Assembly (NCBI GenBank): GCA_963665085.2
Contig: CAXXXS010000001.1
Location: 4,030,001-4,094,000, forward strand
Direction: 5' to 3'
Length of the DNA: 64,000 bases
DNA from: G963665085 sp963665085
GTDB lineage: Bacteria > Bacteroidota > Bacteroidia > Bacteroidales > JAAAOM01
Within the stretch, counting starts at the first letter, position 1. Each line of letters starts with the position of its first letter. A program made the translations under genes and the position numbers. Of this stretch, positions 47,098-57,246 are shown piece by piece. The notes below the pieces were generated by a model. That model worked only from the letters and a program-made list of their open reading frames with translations, did no database searches and had not been told where the DNA came from.

Positions 47098-47970
47098 ATG
47101 ACAGAAATTATCTCCCCTTTTAACAACTGGAGGAAAGAAATTGAAGGAAGTGATGTAGACTCAATTGGTGAAGATTATATTTTGTTTAATGATCCGAAGA
47201 TTTTCAGAGCCTTCCGTTTGCCATTTAAAATTGATGTAACCATTGCAATTATCTGTACACAGGGTACAATTAAAGGAATGGTTAATATGAAAAATTATCA
47301 TGTAACTGCTCCTTTAATATTTATTATTCTGGCTGATCAAGTGGTACAATTCGAACAGTTCAGCGACGATTTTTTTGGTTATTTTATTGTTATGTCAACT
47401 CAATTTTTGGAGAATTTTTCGATGAGCAGAAAGGAATCGGCAAGCATGTTCCTTGAAGTTAAAAATAAGCCATTTGTTTTGTTGAAAAATGATGATTTAA
47501 AAATATTGTTAACCTATGTTGATATGATAAAAACTGCTGTTAAAATGAGGGACAATCCATATCGGTTGGACATGGTAATGCATCTTAACCAGGCATTCTT
47601 TTTTGGGACCAGGTACCAGTTTTTTAAAAACATAGAGCAAGAAACGAGCACAAAAAATGAAGTACTTGTACAAAAATTTCTTGAAATTGTCGGGCTGCAT
47701 TTTAAAGAAAAGCGTCAGATGGAATTTTATGCAAAAAAATTATTTCTTACTTCCAAATACCTGTCAAAAATAATTAAAGATACCAGTGGAAAGAGCGGCA
47801 ATGAATGGATAGATAGTTATGTTATTTTGGAAGCAAAAGCGTTGCTTAATTCTACAAATCTTACCATTCAACAAATAAGCGACCATCTTAATTTTACAAC
47901 ACAATCCTTTTTTGGGAGGTATTTCAAGAGACATGTTGGAGTCTCACCGAAACATTATCGAAATGGATGA
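47098..47970 (+). CDS. AraC-family transcriptional regulator
   Basis: 290 aa from ATG 47098 (the in-frame TTG at 47029 is rejected). The N-terminal half (about 15-150) is a cupin-like sensing domain. The C-terminal double HTH spans about 190-290 (EFYAKKLFLTSKYLSKIIKD, then LTIQQISDHLNFTTQSFFGRYFKRHVGVSPKHYR). It is divergent from the GH2-GH43-GH106 run, with 178 bp between, so it is the probable local activator. A -7-like TATTTTTG lies at 47074-47081. Confidence 0.9.
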   Translation: MTEIISPFNNWRKEIEGSDVDSIGEDYILFNDPKIFRAFRLPFKIDVTIAIICTQGTIKGMVNMKNYHVTAPLIFIILADQVVQFEQFSDDFFGYFIVMSTQFLENFSMSRKESASMFLEVKNKPFVLLKNDDLKILLTYVDMIKTAVKMRDNPYRLDMVMHLNQAFFFGTRYQFFKNIEQETSTKNEVLVQKFLEIVGLHFKEKRQMEFYAKKLFLTSKYLSKIIKDTSGKSGNEWIDSYVILEAKALLNSTNLTIQQISDHLNFTTQSFFGRYFKRHVGVSPKHYRNG

Positions 47971-48005
47971 ACCGGAAGTTATTTCTCGGTTATTAAAAAA
48001 AAGTA

Positions 48006-48294
48006 ATGCTAATTGAAAGTATCTTATTTACCGCAATTTCTTTTGAAAAATATTACCCGTGTATATAAATTGAATTATACGTTTATCAATTACCTTAAAT
48101 CAAACTTTTCTGAATATTTTATTAAGACTGAAAAGATTGAATCCCAATACGGCAGATTATATTCTCAATTGTTCACATGGAGACAAAAAGGAGATTATGA
48201 CGATTTATTTGATTTCGACAAAAACAAAGTTTTGCCTTATTTCGAGCCTGTTAATGAATTTATTCTGTTAATTGAAGATATGATTACAAAATAA
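48006..48294 (+). pseudogene. Remnant of a HEPN-domain protein
   Basis: The frame at 48013-48294 encodes a HEPN C-terminus (IKTEKIESQYGRLYSQLF, WRQKGDYDDLFDFDKNKV, EFILLIEDMI) but has no ATG. A short frame from ATG 48006 (MLIESILFTAISFEKYYPCI) ends where the other begins to match, indicating one frameshift and loss of the N-terminal helices. Intact HEPN proteins are usually RNases paired with a MNT nucleotidyltransferase, which is absent. This is debris of a lost toxin-antitoxin-like pair. Confidence 0.65.
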
Positions 48295-48467
48295 AGCCTA
48301 ACATATACTTTGTAAACTCTATTGTGAATCCCTTTATTTCATGAATGTTTCACATATTAAACAATCAAAAGCAAGTTTGCAATAATTAGACATTAAAAAA
48401 CCTTTTCTTTGTTAAGAAATGCAGTATAATTGACATATTTGTGATTTACAGTTTAAAAAAGAATGAA

Positions 48468-49277
48468 ATGAAAAAAATAAACCTACACTTAATTGCAGTC
48501 GTTTTTCTGTTTTTAATAAGTTCCTGTGAAAAACAAACATTGGAGCAGATAGAACTCAATCCAGAAGAAACCTTCGAAGATACGGATGTCCCGGTTGAAT
48601 TTGTTCATGAAGAATTAAGCTTTGAAAGTCCCTGGGGGTACAATAAGACAGATAATGCATCTCGATATTATCCATTACTGGTTTCCGGTATGTGGGGTGA
48701 GGGAGAGAATTATTATCAGGCAGTGGCGCAGGATTTCCCTGCTTTTGTAATTGATTATCAAAAGAGCTCATCTTCAGATGGACAGGCATTAGGGAAATGG
48801 ATAAGAAGTGCTATAGATGCAGGTTATCGGATTGATTCAAACCGAATTTATTTAACTGGATTCTCTTATGGGGGATCAAGCAGTTATCCCTTGGCAAAGG
48901 GAATGTATGAAGAAGATATGTACTTCGCTGCAATTATTCGTGTGGCTGGGCAAAGCCAATCTGATTTAGGAAATGAGATAGCAAAACAAACTGCTGTATG
49001 GTATCATATCGGGCTTAATGATACAGAAACACGTGTAGAAGTTGCCCGCAAAGCATTAGAATATATGCGGAACTATGAGAGCAATAGTAATGCTTCTGAA
49101 ATACAAACATCTGATAACATTACAGGATATGAACGTTCTACTGTAACTCTTACACGTTCTGGTTATCCAATGTTTATTTATAGTGAATATACAGGAATGG
49201 GACATACGCCAGGTCCATGTTACACTGATGAAGCTTTGTTCCCTTGGTTATTTAATCACTCGTTAAAATATAGGTAG
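48468..49277 (+). CDS. Secreted esterase-like alpha/beta-hydrolase lipoprotein
   Basis: 269 aa from ATG 48468 (in-frame GTG at 48441 rejected). Lipobox LISSC (Cys20). Nucleophile elbow LTGFSYGGSSS (Ser133), an acid in HIGLNDTETR and a terminal His in TGMGHTPGPC complete a triad like that of bacterial feruloyl/acetyl esterase and PHB-depolymerase relatives. The protein is small and lacks a binding module. Likely an extracytoplasmic ester hydrolase; its substrate is unknown. Confidence 0.75.
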   Translation: MKKINLHLIAVVFLFLISSCEKQTLEQIELNPEETFEDTDVPVEFVHEELSFESPWGYNKTDNASRYYPLLVSGMWGEGENYYQAVAQDFPAFVIDYQKSSSSDGQALGKWIRSAIDAGYRIDSNRIYLTGFSYGGSSSYPLAKGMYEEDMYFAAIIRVAGQSQSDLGNEIAKQTAVWYHIGLNDTETRVEVARKALEYMRNYESNSNASEIQTSDNITGYERSTVTLTRSGYPMFIYSEYTGMGHTPGPCYTDEALFPWLFNHSLKYR

Positions 49278-49307
49278 TTGTGCACAAGCTAAAAACGTTC
49301 GTGTAGT

Positions 49308-50090
49308 ATGAAAAATATTTTAATAGCAATAGTATTTTTTTTTACCATTCAAAGCTGTACAATAATTAAAATATCAATTAGTGATAAAAGAGGTCAAAAT
49401 CCTTTGATGGTAAAACTTGAAAATAATATCTCTGTAATAACTTGGGGTGCAATCAAAGTAGGTAAATCAGATTTTTTTCCGTCAAGTTTTCAAATAAAAA
49501 CAGATAGTATAGTAATTTATATTGATCCTATTGAAGTGAACGGTTCTGATAAGGCCGACTATATTTTGATAACACACAGTCACCCCGATCATTTTTCTGA
49601 AAAAGATATTAGTAAACTTAAAAAGTATAATACAAAAATTATATGCTCTATGGGGGCAGCAAAAAAGTTGAAAAAAACAGGATTAAAAACAATTATTATA
49701 AAGCCTAATGATCTATTATCATTTAACAATTTACAAATAAGGGCTGTGCCTGCTTACAATTCCAGCCATGTGTTTCTTTGGTTGAAAGCCCACCCAAAAT
49801 CAAAAGAAAATATCGGTTTTATTTTAACCCTAAATGATTTTTACAAAATTTACCATGCTGGAGATACAGATTATATTCCTGAAATGGATAAAATATCTGA
49901 TATTGATTTAGCAATGGTGCCAATTGGTGGAGATAATCTAACAATGAATGAATACGAAGCTGCAAAAATTATTAATAAGATAAAACCAGAAAAAGTAATA
50001 CCTATGCATTATGAGATAGAAGACATAGATAAACTCGACATATTTAAAGAATTAGTTGATAAAACAATTGATATAATGTATTTAAAATAG
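49308..50090 (+). CDS. Metallo-beta-lactamase-fold hydrolase lipoprotein
   Basis: 260 aa with lipobox IQSC (about Cys17). The metal-binding motif THSHPDHF, a later His (PAYNSSHVF), Asp in HAGDTDYIPE and a closing His in IPMHYEI follow the order of the UlaG/YtkL-like MBL family. Such enzymes hydrolyse phosphodiester, lactone or similar bonds; export to the envelope is unusual for the UlaG branch. It lies 30 bp downstream of the esterase-like lipoprotein on the same strand. Confidence 0.8.
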   Translation: MKNILIAIVFFFTIQSCTIIKISISDKRGQNPLMVKLENNISVITWGAIKVGKSDFFPSSFQIKTDSIVIYIDPIEVNGSDKADYILITHSHPDHFSEKDISKLKKYNTKIICSMGAAKKLKKTGLKTIIIKPNDLLSFNNLQIRAVPAYNSSHVFLWLKAHPKSKENIGFILTLNDFYKIYHAGDTDYIPEMDKISDIDLAMVPIGGDNLTMNEYEAAKIINKIKPEKVIPMHYEIEDIDKLDIFKELVDKTIDIMYLK

Positions 50091-50228
50091 ATACCTGTTA
50101 ACAAAAATTATAATTAATAGGTAAATTTCTATGAAAAAAACTGTTATATATGTTTTTTATGTGAGGCTCGGGATAAAACATATTTTACTTTCCCGTTAAT
50201 TTTCAGTCAGGCTGTATAAAACTCCAAG

Positions 50229-51224
50229 ATGATAATAACCATTTTTAAAATAAGGATTTCACAATTATTTCGTTTGTTGAAAGGTATTGGAATACTTAGG
50301 ATGATAATATTACTACTTTTTCTTTGGTATATATTCTTCCTGATATTTCAATTTTTGAAACCACCGGAAAACACAGTAATAGCATTGAATGGAATAGGAT
50401 TATTGTTAATATTACTACATGCTTCCAGAAAGGATAAACATTTTGTTAGGACCACATTTAAAAGTCCATATAAAATCTATTTAAGCGAATATTTATTATT
50501 TATCATTCCATTTCTTGTTATATGGATAATTCATCTCAATTGGATTGGAATAGGATTACTTATTCTTATTGTTTTATTTATGCCTTTGATTTCAATTAAC
50601 TTAAAGCTAGAATATTTTGGAGTAATTATTAAGTTTCTGATAAATCCTTTTAATTCAAACCTTAATTTAAAGTTTAGAGTTAATTTGCCATTTGTTTCTA
50701 ATAGTTCTTTTGAGTGGATAAGTGGAATAAGAAGAAACCTGATTGTACTAATTCCTGTATATCTAATCATCCTCGCTTTTTCATTTAAACCCAATGTAGC
50801 TGTAGTTGGATTAATATTTCTTTCAATACTTATTTCCGGCTTTTATTATTATGGCGAACCAAGAGAATTTATTGAATTGTTAGCTAAGAATCCCCGGGAT
50901 TTTATGCTTCGCAAGATTTTAATCAACTTAAAACAATTAATAATTCTTTTTAGTCCTATTATAATAATAGCATTAATATTTCAAATTGATACTTGGTATT
51001 ATTTAGTTGGCGCTGTATTTATTTCATCTATAATTCAGGTTCTTACTATTATCTTTAAATATGGATTGTTTGAGGAAAATGCTAATTTGAACCGAAATAG
51101 CATGATTGTCTTGTTAAATATTTTCTTTGTTTTAGTGCCTATGTTCCTTCCGGTTCCAATAATTATGGGGATCAGGTATTACAAAAAAGCACATAAAAAC
51201 CTTCAAAAATACTTTGATGATTAA
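50229..51224 (+). CDS. ABC transporter membrane subunit (unclassified)
   Basis: 331 aa with about eight hydrophobic helices (for example IIITIALIFQ-like and IVLLNIFFVLVPMFLPVPIIMGI stretches) and little soluble sequence. The gene overlaps the ATP-binding subunit by 8 bp, supporting a permease role. No characterised family is recognised; short exporters of this shape occur in Bacteroidota with unknown cargo. Confidence 0.7.
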   Translation: MIITIFKIRISQLFRLLKGIGILRMIILLLFLWYIFFLIFQFLKPPENTVIALNGIGLLLILLHASRKDKHFVRTTFKSPYKIYLSEYLLFIIPFLVIWIIHLNWIGIGLLILIVLFMPLISINLKLEYFGVIIKFLINPFNSNLNLKFRVNLPFVSNSSFEWISGIRRNLIVLIPVYLIILAFSFKPNVAVVGLIFLSILISGFYYYGEPREFIELLAKNPRDFMLRKILINLKQLIILFSPIIIIALIFQIDTWYYLVGAVFISSIIQVLTIIFKYGLFEENANLNRNSMIVLLNIFFVLVPMFLPVPIIMGIRYYKKAHKNLQKYFDD

Positions 51225-51903
51225 AATTGAAAATTTAAAAGTTAATTACGGTAATAATAATGTACTTAATGATCTATGTCTTGAAATATCGGGCAATACA
51301 ATTCATGGTTTGGTTGGCTTAAATGGTTCTGGAAAAACTACCTTGCTAAATACAATTTATGGCTTAAAGAGTAAAGTTTTGGGAACTATCCAATTCAACG
51401 ATGGAGATGTTAAAAGAAAAAATATAGCGTATCTTGAAACAATAAATTATTTCTATCCCAGGATAACAGGTAAAGAATATCTTGAAATATTCAAAACACA
51501 GAATCCGGAATTTGACCTGGATAAATGGAATACTTTATTTGAATTGCCTCTTAATAAGATGATTGATGATTATTCAACGGGCATGAAAAAGAAATTAGCA
51601 CTAATGGGAATCATTTGTCTGGATAGAGAAGTGTTAATTCTAGATGAACCTTTTAATGGCGTTGATTTAGAGACTGTTCAAAAGATTAAAACCCTGTTGT
51701 TGAAATTAAAAACCAAGAAAACGATTGTAATTACATCTCATATTCTTGAGAGTTTATTGCCCATTTGTGATTCAATAAGTTATTTAAATGGAGGGAAAAT
51801 AGAATTTACAAAGGAAAAGAAGAATTTCACTGAGATTGAAAACGAGATATTCGCAGTGCATCAGGATAAGTTAGATAAAAAAATACAGGAATTAATTGGA
51901 TGA
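51217..51903 (+). CDS. ABC transporter ATP-binding protein
   Basis: 228 aa from ATG 51217 (TTG at 51214 rejected). Walker A GLNGSGKTT (34-42), the signature segment YSTGMKKKLALM, Walker B VLILDEPFNGVD and the switch His in VITSHIL are present. The signature is non-canonical (STGMK for LSGGQ), as in some two-component exporters of the CcmA/DRA type. It pairs with the permease encoded just upstream; the small size suggests export of a small or hydrophobic compound. Confidence 0.92.
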   Translation: MIKIENLKVNYGNNNVLNDLCLEISGNTIHGLVGLNGSGKTTLLNTIYGLKSKVLGTIQFNDGDVKRKNIAYLETINYFYPRITGKEYLEIFKTQNPEFDLDKWNTLFELPLNKMIDDYSTGMKKKLALMGIICLDREVLILDEPFNGVDLETVQKIKTLLLKLKTKKTIVITSHILESLLPICDSISYLNGGKIEFTKEKKNFTEIENEIFAVHQDKLDKKIQELIG

Positions 51904-51945
51904 GAATTATTTCTTTTGTCAATGAAACCTAAATATAAAATAACT

Positions 51946-52734
51946 ATGAAAAAACTAGCATTATTAACCTCATTAATTCTATCAACAACAGTTTTATTTA
52001 GTCAAGATATAAAAGTTGGATTTGTTGATTCTGTTTATTCAAAAACATTGGATGAGAATCGAAAAATCATTATTAACCTACCTAAAGGATACGATGAGTC
52101 AGAAAAGTCTTATCCGGTTTTTTATCGATTGGATGGTAGTTTGAATACATTTTTAGAATCTGTAGGTATAATCAACCGTTTGGCTTACATAGATGAAGTA
52201 ATACCGGAGATGATTCTTGTTGTGATTGTTAATACAGACAGAAACAGAGATATGATGCCAACAGAATCCAGCTTTGTCGGTACTAATCCGGGTGCTCAAA
52301 ATTTCAAAAAATTTATTGATGATGAATTGATTCCCTTCATTGATAATAAATATCGGACAACAAAGGACAGGACTTTGTGTGGGCAATCTTTAAGCGCAAT
52401 TTTTACCTTCTATGATTTTTTAACCGATATTGATTCTTTTAATTCATTTATTGTTTGTAGTGGAGGATTTCTTGATTGTGAGGATTATTTCAATGATTTA
52501 ACAACTAATTTTTTAGAGAACAAACAAAAGAAAACAACAAAAATATTTTTAACACACGGCGTGCAAGATTTTCTTGATCCTGAGGGAAATAATATAAAAC
52601 AACTAAATGATTTTAAAACAAAAATTAATACCAAAGATAATATTTCCTGTGATTTAAAAATTTATGAAGATGAAGGACATGTTCCTTTTCAAAGTTTATT
52701 TCATGGATTGAAATTTATATACACAATCGAATAA
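51946..52734 (+). CDS. Secreted esterase D-like alpha/beta-hydrolase
   Basis: 262 aa from ATG 51946 (signal LLTSLILSTTVLFSQ, cleavage near residue 20; upstream TTG and ATG starts add non-signal residues). The PF00756-type features are YPVFYRLDG, the nucleophile elbow LCGQSLSAIF (Ser148) and C-terminal EDEGHVPF. Such enzymes hydrolyse acetyl, feruloyl or siderophore esters. It lies 42 bp after the ABC ATPase gene and is possibly in the same unit. Confidence 0.8.
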   Translation: MKKLALLTSLILSTTVLFSQDIKVGFVDSVYSKTLDENRKIIINLPKGYDESEKSYPVFYRLDGSLNTFLESVGIINRLAYIDEVIPEMILVVIVNTDRNRDMMPTESSFVGTNPGAQNFKKFIDDELIPFIDNKYRTTKDRTLCGQSLSAIFTFYDFLTDIDSFNSFIVCSGGFLDCEDYFNDLTTNFLENKQKKTTKIFLTHGVQDFLDPEGNNIKQLNDFKTKINTKDNISCDLKIYEDEGHVPFQSLFHGLKFIYTIE

Positions 52735-52776
52735 AAACTGCAAGAATTTAAGGTTTTTAGGAAAGGATGTATTTAA

Positions 52777-53126
52777 ATGAAATTTAGTAAAGTAATAAAA
52801 CAGCATAAGATATCTGAGATCTTTCTTTTATTTCTTCTAATATTTATATGTTTCTTTAAATTCAGAATATCTTTTAATGAAATGGATGTTCTTCCATTTG
52901 CAAAAGCTATTTATAATAAACATTGGTTGAAGAATGACTGGTATTTAAACCTGAAAATACCATATAGGAATTTTTTTAGTTATCCTGTTGGATTTTTTAT
53001 CGAACAATAATCTTTGGTCGGATTTTAACCTATTTTCTAATAGCTTATTCTTTTTGGTTTTTTGTAAATTCAATAAAAGCAACTTCTTATATTTTCGTTT
53101 ATTACTTTGTCGTTTGTGTGTTTTAA
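52777..53126 (+). pseudogene. N-terminal remnant of a polytopic membrane protein
   Basis: The ATG frame gives one membrane helix (IFLLFLLIFICFFKF), then DVLPFAKAIYNKHWLKNDWY and stops at 53010. The next frame continues as RTIIFGRILTYFLIAYSFWF, another helix, to a stop at 53124-53126. Both pieces fit the start of a multi-helix membrane protein of the glycosyltransferase-like/PMT type, broken by a frameshift near 53005 and truncated after about 115 residues. No further remnant is evident up to 53341. Confidence 0.65.
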
Positions 53127-53341
53127 TCGAAAAAACAGAATCTGTATAGGAATGAATCAGCTTGCTTAGATTCTCTCTTGCGGCATTGTATAAAGAAAAT
53201 AATAATGGTTTTGTAAGTATGGTGATTCATTTTAAATGAAAATGCCCGAAATTCTAACTCTTCTATGGTAAATAAGAAATATTTAGCTTAAATTTAATAG
53301 AAGGCTAATGTATTTTAATTAATTATCAAAAACTTACAATC

Positions 53342-56300
53342 ATGAAAATGTTCCTAAAAGCATGCACTTATGTTCTAATGATTTTTGTGTTTCACAGTTT
53401 CTTATATGCAGCCAACGATGATGATACCTTAACCATATATAACCAACCATCGAATGCTTTGTCTGTATTTGGATCACGTCCCGATTATTCAGCAGGCATT
53501 AAACCAACCATGATTGTTGATGAATTTGCTACTATTGATCATTCATTAACAGAAATCAGAAAACAACAGATTAAAGATCAAATTTCGATGTGGCGCACTG
53601 AGGGTATAAGTTATGGCACATATTATGGATTTCAGAATATTGAAAGCATTTTAAATGATAGTGTTGATAAAGGAGAAGATTTAGACGGTAGTACATTAAA
53701 TATTAACCCAATTACTCGGCAGGATCAACAGGATTATCTGATTAATTCAGGAAAATTAGCAATAGACTTGGGCTCAGAATATATTTTTCTCGATGTTGCA
53801 ATTATAGGTTTTTTCGACAGTTTCGACGAAGAAACCATTGAAAGTTTTAGGGTATACCTTAGTGACAATTATACTACCTCAGAGTTAACTGCCATGGGGG
53901 TTACTGATATTTTTTCTTTCGATTATGCCCAATATCTCCGCGATGAAGGATATTCAAGCATAGGAGAATTACAAAATAGTACTCCTAACGATTTATTATG
54001 GAAAGCATGGGAGCAATATCACCTCGATTTTGAAAGATACTGGTTTGGGAAATGGGGCGATACATTACGCAACTATGCACAATCTGAATATAACAGAAAT
54101 GTTTACCTGGGAGGAAACCGGTATGTGTACGGCAGCAATAAACAGTGGTATGTTGCAGATTTATTGGATTATACATTGGCAGAAACATTCTTAGATGAAT
54201 TAGGATACCCCTATCACACCCTAACTTTTGCATATAAAACATCCATAGCATTAGGAAAACGATTCTGGTCGTGGAATTTTCCGGCAAACACAGCCACGCT
54301 TAACGGAACAGGTGACATCTGGAACCAGACAATAACGAAATTAGACGGACTATTTGCGGCAGAAACATTTGCTAATGGCGGTCTTGCACAGGTTCCCATG
54401 GGATGGAAACAATACCAGGATGGTCAACGGGTTGATGACTTAGTTCCGTTTTACCGTTTCGTCCTTGCCCATTCCGAACTTTATAATCATAATCATAAAG
54501 GTGATGTAGCAGTCATTTATTCAGAACCTGGAGAATCAATCGATCCGGGCACACAAGGACGTTCCTTCAGAGGCGCTGTAGAGATGCTCGATCAAGTACA
54601 CATTACTTACGATATTATTTTTGCAGGTGGTAAAAATACGATTGATACGTTAACCCTGGCTTCATTATCGTCTTATAACACCGTAATTCTTCCAAATACC
54701 CGTTATTTAAGCGACAACCAGGTGAGTGTATTAGAGCAGTACCTTACACAGGGCGGCACCCTGGTTGGAATTGGGATTATTGGTGATCAAAATGAAAAAG
54801 GTGAATTCGTTTCACGAAGCTTTACCGGTATTTTTACTGATGGTGTGCAGACAGTGAACGGGGGGACAGTAATTACTTCAACTGATGATTTGTTTTATGA
54901 ACATTATATGGCTTACGATGGTTCAGAAGCTGGAAAAACCGGAGCGAGTGGCTATCGTACTGATTTTGAAAGTTTGATCTTTGGACATGTTGCCCGGGAT
55001 ATTTTTACCTCTATGCCTGAAACGGTGCACCTGACCCGGTATATTGATTCTACGGATCAATCACATATCTACCATTTTGTAAATTACGATTACGACATGT
55101 CGACATATGATGTTAATGCAGTTCAGGACTCAACCGTTTTAATGGCAGTGCCGGAAGGATTTGATGCATCATCGTTGGTGATATCATTAATGTCACCTGA
55201 AAATCCCGATCCTGAAATTTTAACCCCTTCCGTTGATACAGGATATGCAACATTTACTGTTCCTGAAATTAATACCTGGGCTATTATAAAAATCGGGGCA
55301 GCAGCAGAACAAGCAATTATTATCGACGATGCACCCCAATCTATGATGAGTCTGAACGAGTTCTATGGCGGTCATCGACCGGATGAAAAAAACGAGACCG
55401 GTGACTTCAGCTACAACTATTGGTACTGGAAAGATCATACTCCCGGTCAATCTGATTCTATTCCTTATTTAGCAACCGACGACCTGGAGCTCTCAAAAGT
55501 TGAACTTTACTATCGGTTCAGTACTGACTATGCCAACTGGACAGACTGGGCACTAACCGATTCTGTAATTTTATCAGACACCTGCTATATCAATAGTGCG
55601 TTTTATGTGAAAAATCTAAATGGTGATGGTTACTACCAATATCAAACCAGGGCAGTAGATTCCAGTGGCCAGGCAGAAATTGGAGATTTTATCGATGAAC
55701 TGGGACACGGAATCGATACTACAAAACCTGAAGCACCTGCAATAGCTATCGAGATAAATGGAGTTCAAAACAATGTATCACAATCAGAAATTTCAACACC
55801 TACTTTCACATGGACAATGCCTGACGATAATCTTTCCGGTACACAATGGGTCAATATTGAATTCAGAAAAATACCATCATGGGAATTTGTTGCCGGTGCA
55901 TACAATATTAGTACAGATGATACAACCTTTTCGCCCGGCGAACTTGAATATGGAAATTACATTCTCACCATGAAGGGACAGGACTATGCCGGTAATTGGG
56001 CAGATGAGTCAACGATTTTTACTTTTATCTACGAACCTCCTTCAGGAGATATTGAAGTAACAGGAAACAAAATAATTATTACAAACAATGATTATACGCC
56101 GGAAATTGCCGATGATACTGACTTTGGTGAAATGCGTTATCAGGGTGATAATGTTATTCACACGTTCACGATTAAAAACTTGGGTAGTTTAGATTTGAAT
56201 CTCACAGAAGCAATTACTATTTCAAACAGTCCGATCTTTTCTGTTACACAGCCAAACAAAACCTTGCTTGAGCCATCCGATTCTACCCAGTTTCAGGTTA

Positions 56301-57160
56301 CCTGCAATCCTTTATCAAAGGGACAGTACAATGCAAATGTTCGTATATCATCGGACGATCCGGATGAAAACCCATTCACATTCGAAGTATTTGGCCAGGT
56401 AATAATACCGACGCTAACTGTTACTGCCGATAATAAATCGCGCGGTGCTTGTGCTGTTAATCCTGATTTTACAATTATTTATGATGGATTTTTAGGTTCC
56501 GATGATGAAAGCGTGTTAACCATTTTACCTGTTGCAAGCTGCACAGCAGATGAATCAAGTGCCCCGGGTGAATACGAGATTGTGGTAACCGGTGGTTCAT
56601 GTGATACCTACGATTTCAGTTATGTAAGCGGAACATTAACAATTACTCCCGATGTTACCGATCCCGAATTATCGGTTATTGATACACTAGTTGTTACTTT
56701 AGATGTAAATAGTCAGGCAATTATTTCCGCTGCTGATGTAGTAGAAAATGCTTCGGATAATTGTGGGATTGTAGACACCTCGCTTAGTCAATCCACTTTT
56801 AGTGTTAATGATTTAGGCACTATTCCAATAGATGTAACTGTAAGCGATGGCAATGGCAATTCAACTTCTTTGACAACGATTATTAAAGTGAACCAGGAAA
56901 CAACTATTGGTGTAAATGATTTAATTGTTGATGGCATTAAGATATATCCAAATCCTACAGCAGGTTTAATAATTCTTGATTTTACCGATAATACGGTAAA
57001 AAACATTGATGTTGTAAATATGATTGGTAACTCAATACTACAAATATCTACTGATAAAAAATCGGAGACTATCAACTTATCAGAGTTTGATAGCGGAATG
57101 TATATCATTCAAGTACAATGCGGGGAGCATACATTAATTCAACGAATTACTAAATTTTAA
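53342..57160 (+). CDS. T9SS-exported glycosidase-like multidomain protein
   Basis: 1272 aa. A signal peptide (LMIFVFHSFLYAA) is followed by a TIM-barrel-like domain (about 40-370), then a Rossmann-like domain (about 385-490, SYNTVILPNTRYLSDNQVSV) resembling the trimerisation/amidotransferase-like domain of GH42 enzymes, then beta domains (about 500-700). After that come an Ig-like unit, a HYDIN-type anchor domain (about 910-1020), an MBG unit (about 1025-1105), a HYR-like unit (about 1106-1190) and a T9SS type A sorting domain (KIYPNPTAGLIILDF; ends LIQRITKF). It would be secreted across the outer membrane. The catalytic family is not clearly recognised. Confidence 0.75.
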   Translation: MKMFLKACTYVLMIFVFHSFLYAANDDDTLTIYNQPSNALSVFGSRPDYSAGIKPTMIVDEFATIDHSLTEIRKQQIKDQISMWRTEGISYGTYYGFQNIESILNDSVDKGEDLDGSTLNINPITRQDQQDYLINSGKLAIDLGSEYIFLDVAIIGFFDSFDEETIESFRVYLSDNYTTSELTAMGVTDIFSFDYAQYLRDEGYSSIGELQNSTPNDLLWKAWEQYHLDFERYWFGKWGDTLRNYAQSEYNRNVYLGGNRYVYGSNKQWYVADLLDYTLAETFLDELGYPYHTLTFAYKTSIALGKRFWSWNFPANTATLNGTGDIWNQTITKLDGLFAAETFANGGLAQVPMGWKQYQDGQRVDDLVPFYRFVLAHSELYNHNHKGDVAVIYSEPGESIDPGTQGRSFRGAVEMLDQVHITYDIIFAGGKNTIDTLTLASLSSYNTVILPNTRYLSDNQVSVLEQYLTQGGTLVGIGIIGDQNEKGEFVSRSFTGIFTDGVQTVNGGTVITSTDDLFYEHYMAYDGSEAGKTGASGYRTDFESLIFGHVARDIFTSMPETVHLTRYIDSTDQSHIYHFVNYDYDMSTYDVNAVQDSTVLMAVPEGFDASSLVISLMSPENPDPEILTPSVDTGYATFTVPEINTWAIIKIGAAAEQAIIIDDAPQSMMSLNEFYGGHRPDEKNETGDFSYNYWYWKDHTPGQSDSIPYLATDDLELSKVELYYRFSTDYANWTDWALTDSVILSDTCYINSAFYVKNLNGDGYYQYQTRAVDSSGQAEIGDFIDELGHGIDTTKPEAPAIAIEINGVQNNVSQSEISTPTFTWTMPDDNLSGTQWVNIEFRKIPSWEFVAGAYNISTDDTTFSPGELEYGNYILTMKGQDYAGNWADESTIFTFIYEPPSGDIEVTGNKIIITNNDYTPEIADDTDFGEMRYQGDNVIHTFTIKNLGSLDLNLTEAITISNSPIFSVTQPNKTLLEPSDSTQFQVTCNPLSKGQYNANVRISSDDPDENPFTFEVFGQVIIPTLTVTADNKSRGACAVNPDFTIIYDGFLGSDDESVLTILPVASCTADESSAPGEYEIVVTGGSCDTYDFSYVSGTLTITPDVTDPELSVIDTLVVTLDVNSQAIISAADVVENASDNCGIVDTSLSQSTFSVNDLGTIPIDVTVSDGNGNSTSLTTIIKVNQETTIGVNDLIVDGIKIYPNPTAGLIILDFTDNTVKNIDVVNMIGNSILQISTDKKSETINLSEFDSGMYIIQVQCGEHTLIQRITKF

Positions 57161-57207
57161 ATCAGCATTGAAAAAAGGGTAAATTGTAGCGTGTTTATAA
57201 AATATTT

Positions 57208-57246
57208 TTCAATATTCAGAGGTGTAGTCACTCTCTGAATATTGAA
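57208..57246. terminator. Bidirectional terminator-like hairpin
   Basis: TTCAATATTCAGAG (57208-57221) pairs perfectly with CTCTGAATATTGAA (57233-57246) around an 11-nt loop. T/A-rich tracts on both sides suit termination of the plus-strand T9SS gene and the convergent ferredoxin gene. Confidence 0.65.

Noticed and set aside
48013..48294. Intact 93-aa HEPN protein using a TTG start
   Set aside because: There is no ATG before the last residues of the frame, and the matching N-terminal sequence is in another frame, so a pseudogene is the simpler reading.
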